Source: Bacillota bacterium (GTDB lineage: Bacteria > Bacillota > Clostridia > Christensenellales > Aristaeellaceae). Taken from it: a DNA stretch of 17,257 bases. Position numbers and translations under genes: made by a program. Where the stretch lies: the NCBI GenBank assembly GCA_023396045.1, contig JAEWXD010000008.1:1-17257 (forward strand), written 5' to 3'. Position 1 is the stretch's first letter, and every line of letters begins with the position of its first letter. Under the pieces are notes generated by a model. That model did no database searches, had not been told where the DNA came from, and saw nothing but the letters and a program-made list of their open reading frames with translations. Below, piece after piece: positions 14,962-17,257 of this stretch.

Positions 14962-17257
14962 ATGCAATTTACGCCGCAACAAAATGCAGCCATAGAAGAT
15001 AGAAGCGATTACCTTCTGGTAAGCGCAGCCGCCGGTGCAGGTAAAACCGCTGTGCTTGTACAACGCATTTTACATATGCTTGTGCACGACGGCTTTTCTT
15101 TGGATAGAATTTTAATTATGACCTTTACCAATGCTGCCGCCAGCGAACTCAAAGAGCGCATTGCAAAACAGCTTTTGTTAAATGTAAAAAAATATCCTGC
15201 CCTGCGTGAGCAATATAGCAAAATCAACCTTGCCAATATAGGCACCATGCATACTTTTTGTAAAAAAATAATTACGCAGGAATACCAAGTAGCAGGCCTT
15301 AGCCCCAAAGTAAAAATAGGGGAGCAAGCCTATATGCACCGCATGTATCAAGATGCCTTGCAAAAAGCTTTGCGCATTGCCTATACAGACCCTATTGCAC
15401 AAATACAAAGTTTGCAGCAATGTTATACCAAGCAGCAAATTGAAGACTTTGTAAATAACTTGTACTATGCTGTGCAAAGCTTTCCTAACCCTATGGGTTG
15501 GCTTGCAGAGCATTGCGGGCAAAACACGGCACCAGAGGATATTTCCGTATTTTTACCTTTGCAAGAATTGTATCAAAATATGATACATAAAAAGCAAGCC
15601 CAATTAGAAAAGGACATAGAGACTTACAAAGCGTTTTTAATGGGCTTTTTGCCGGATAAATATATGCAAATTGTGCAGGAGGATTGCATTAACCTACAAG
15701 CCCTTTGTGCAGAAACAAGCCCACATAAGCTATTCCATCTGTTAGAATTGCTTACTTTTGCTACCTTTCGTAAACAAAAAGGAGAGGAAGCAACAGGTGA
15801 AGCCATTGCCGAAGTGCGCAATCGTTTAAAAACACAAGTGGCAGAGCTGAAAGATTTTGTAGAACCCTATCTCTTTTTTGAAAGTGATGCACAGCTTGCC
15901 AAACTGCATTTGCAAGCCCTTTGCCATATTGTATATATTTTGCAGGAGCTGTACAGCCAAGCCAAACGCGGTAAAGACATTGTGGATTTTAACGACCTTG
16001 AGCATAAGGCATTGCAAATATTACAGGTAGAAGAGCTTGCACAAAAAATTGCAGGCGGTTTTGACGCTGTTTTTATAGATGAATGCCAAGACAATTCCTA
16101 TATACAGGAAGAAATTTTAAAAGCCTTAAAGTCTGCCCATAATACTCTGTTTATGGTGGGTGATGTAAAGCAAAGCATTTACCGTTTTCGTAGCGCCGAA
16201 CCCAATTTGTTTATAGAAAAATTGAACACCTATACCCAAGAGCCAAGCACAAAACGCAAAATATTACTGAATCAAAACTTTCGTAGCAATCCCACCGTTA
16301 TAGATGCATGCAACCGAGTGTTCAGCAATTTGCTGGAAATAGGCGATTTAGAGATAAGCTATAAACAAGGGCAAGATTGGCTTGTAGCAGGCAGAAACGA
16401 TACAGAGGGTGTACCATGTAAATTCCGTAATATTGTATGCCCCGGTGGTGTAGATAAACTAACCGTGCAGGCAAGTTATATTGCCAAACAAATCAAAGCC
16501 CTTGTAGGCACAAAACACCCTGCACAAAACAGAAATATAGATTTTAAGGATATTGCTATACTTTGCCCTAAACTCAAAGGTGTAGGGGAACTTATCATGC
16601 AATATTTAGAGCATGAAAAAGTGCCCTTTTATTCGGATATTCCGTATAGCGTTACCAACCATAGCGAAATAGAGCAGCTGCTTGCCTGGCTTACATTCAT
16701 GCTCAATAGCTTTGATGACATTGCCTTTTTAAGCATACTCAAAGGCCCGGCTTTCTTTATGCCGGATGAAATTTTGGCACAAATTCGTTTGCTTTGCCCT
16801 CATAAAGAGGCAGACTTTACCGAGGCCTTTTACTACTGCGCAAGTTTAGCCGAGCAGTTTGCCCCCACCGAGTACGAGGGCGAAAGTATGCTGCAAAAAA
16901 GTGAAGTAAACTGGAACCCTTTAAATCCACACGATATTCTGTATACCTTTCGTGAGGCACGCAAGTACATTACCCATAGAGAGCACAATGAGGTGGCAAG
17001 CAAGGCCGGTTATAGCGATGTGCAGTATGCCGTACTTCGCCTTTGCGGCGATATTCGCAGGCTGTTTAGCCAAGAGCGTTTTATGGCTACACATATCCCT
17101 TTGCATACATATTTGTGGAGTTTTGCAGAACGCAGCGGCATTTGTAAATATTATCAGGCTATGAAAAACGGTGATGATATTTTAAACAATATGCGTAGCT
17201 TTTGCTTGCAAGCCAAACACTACTTGCGTAATACCGGCGGCGACTTAGAGGATTTTG
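14962..17257 (+). CDS. addA: ATP-dependent helicase/nuclease AddA (RexA), N-terminal part (3' end outside window)
   Basis: ATG 14962 follows a GGGAGGG site; 765 codons are open to the window edge, compared with about 1200 in complete AddA. It is a UvrD/RecB-superfamily 1A helicase. The Q motif FTPQQNAAIE is at 3-12 and Walker A SAAAGAGKT at 21-29. An AddA-like MTFTNAAASELKERI segment (motif Ia) follows. GTMHTFCKKII corresponds to the family's TIHSFC block. Motif II is D373-E-C-Q-D, where DEYQD is usual. GDVKQSIYRFRSAEPNLF (~400-417) is the typical AddA motif III, and NQNFRSNP (~439-446) is motif IV. The C-terminal nuclease domain and its iron-sulphur cysteines are beyond the window. With AddB it resects double-strand breaks and recognises Chi for recombination. 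addB, normally directly upstream, is not here: the neighbour is the divergent TPR gene. Confidence 0.93.
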   Translation, partial: MQFTPQQNAAIEDRSDYLLVSAAAGAGKTAVLVQRILHMLVHDGFSLDRILIMTFTNAAASELKERIAKQLLLNVKKYPALREQYSKINLANIGTMHTFCKKIITQEYQVAGLSPKVKIGEQAYMHRMYQDALQKALRIAYTDPIAQIQSLQQCYTKQQIEDFVNNLYYAVQSFPNPMGWLAEHCGQNTAPEDISVFLPLQELYQNMIHKKQAQLEKDIETYKAFLMGFLPDKYMQIVQEDCINLQALCAETSPHKLFHLLELLTFATFRKQKGEEATGEAIAEVRNRLKTQVAELKDFVEPYLFFESDAQLAKLHLQALCHIVYILQELYSQAKRGKDIVDFNDLEHKALQILQVEELAQKIAGGFDAVFIDECQDNSYIQEEILKALKSAHNTLFMVGDVKQSIYRFRSAEPNLFIEKLNTYTQEPSTKRKILLNQNFRSNPTVIDACNRVFSNLLEIGDLEISYKQGQDWLVAGRNDTEGVPCKFRNIVCPGGVDKLTVQASYIAKQIKALVGTKHPAQNRNIDFKDIAILCPKLKGVGELIMQYLEHEKVPFYSDIPYSVTNHSEIEQLLAWLTFMLNSFDDIAFLSILKGPAFFMPDEILAQIRLLCPHKEADFTEAFYYCASLAEQFAPTEYEGESMLQKSEVNWNPLNPHDILYTFREARKYITHREHNEVASKAGYSDVQYAVLRLCGDIRRLFSQERFMATHIPLHTYLWSFAERSGICKYYQAMKNGDDILNNMRSFCLQAKHYLRNTGGDLEDF

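Overview
The window looks like a chromosomal segment of a low-GC Gram-positive bacterium, most likely an uncultured gut-type Clostridia member (Bacillota). The signs are AGGAGG-type ribosome binding sites, sigma-A-like promoters, A/T-rich spacers, a sortase-anchored surface protein, an AddA-type helicase/nuclease and a TPR protein with a Thr/Pro linker. The taxonomic call is inference. No tRNA, rRNA, CRISPR array, insertion sequence or phage gene was seen.

Layout. (1) 1-578, plus strand: C-terminal part of a Gfo/Idh/MocA oxidoreductase, ending inside its own terminator. (2) 635-5251, minus strand: one long reading frame for a large secreted surface protein (signal peptide, beta-helix-like region, two InlB/Flg_new-type repeats, three repeats of about 211 residues, a pilin-type isopeptide domain and a sortase signal). 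It is interrupted by a single in-frame TAG exactly where the repeat family has a conserved Trp. (3) 5515-7213, minus strand: two overlapping AraC-family regulator genes; the second has lost the end of its DNA-binding domain. (4) 7398-11758, plus strand, divergent from the regulators: a sugar ABC importer operon (binding protein, two permeases, no ATPase) followed by a GH4 glycosidase with the CHSV signature, so probably an alpha-galactoside or alpha-galacturonide uptake and cleavage operon. (5) 11797-12644: a very A/T-rich spacer and the decayed 3' end of a CobW/COG0523-type GTPase gene. (6) 12725-14794, minus strand: a membrane-anchored TPR-like repeat protein with a DUF6273-like C-terminal domain. 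(7) 14962-end, plus strand: addA, truncated by the window edge, with its own promoter and no addB beside it.

How it fits together. The regulators probably sense a sugar or its metabolite and control the importer/GH4 operon from the shared 184-bp A/T-rich spacer, where a direct repeat overlaps the regulator promoter. A strong hairpin after the binding-protein gene probably sets binding-protein versus permease levels. The remaining loci appear independent. Most of the window is ordinary. The signals worth a second look are the Trp-to-amber interruption of an otherwise intact adhesin frame, the truncated AraC protein, the binding protein with no lipobox, and the CobW remnant.
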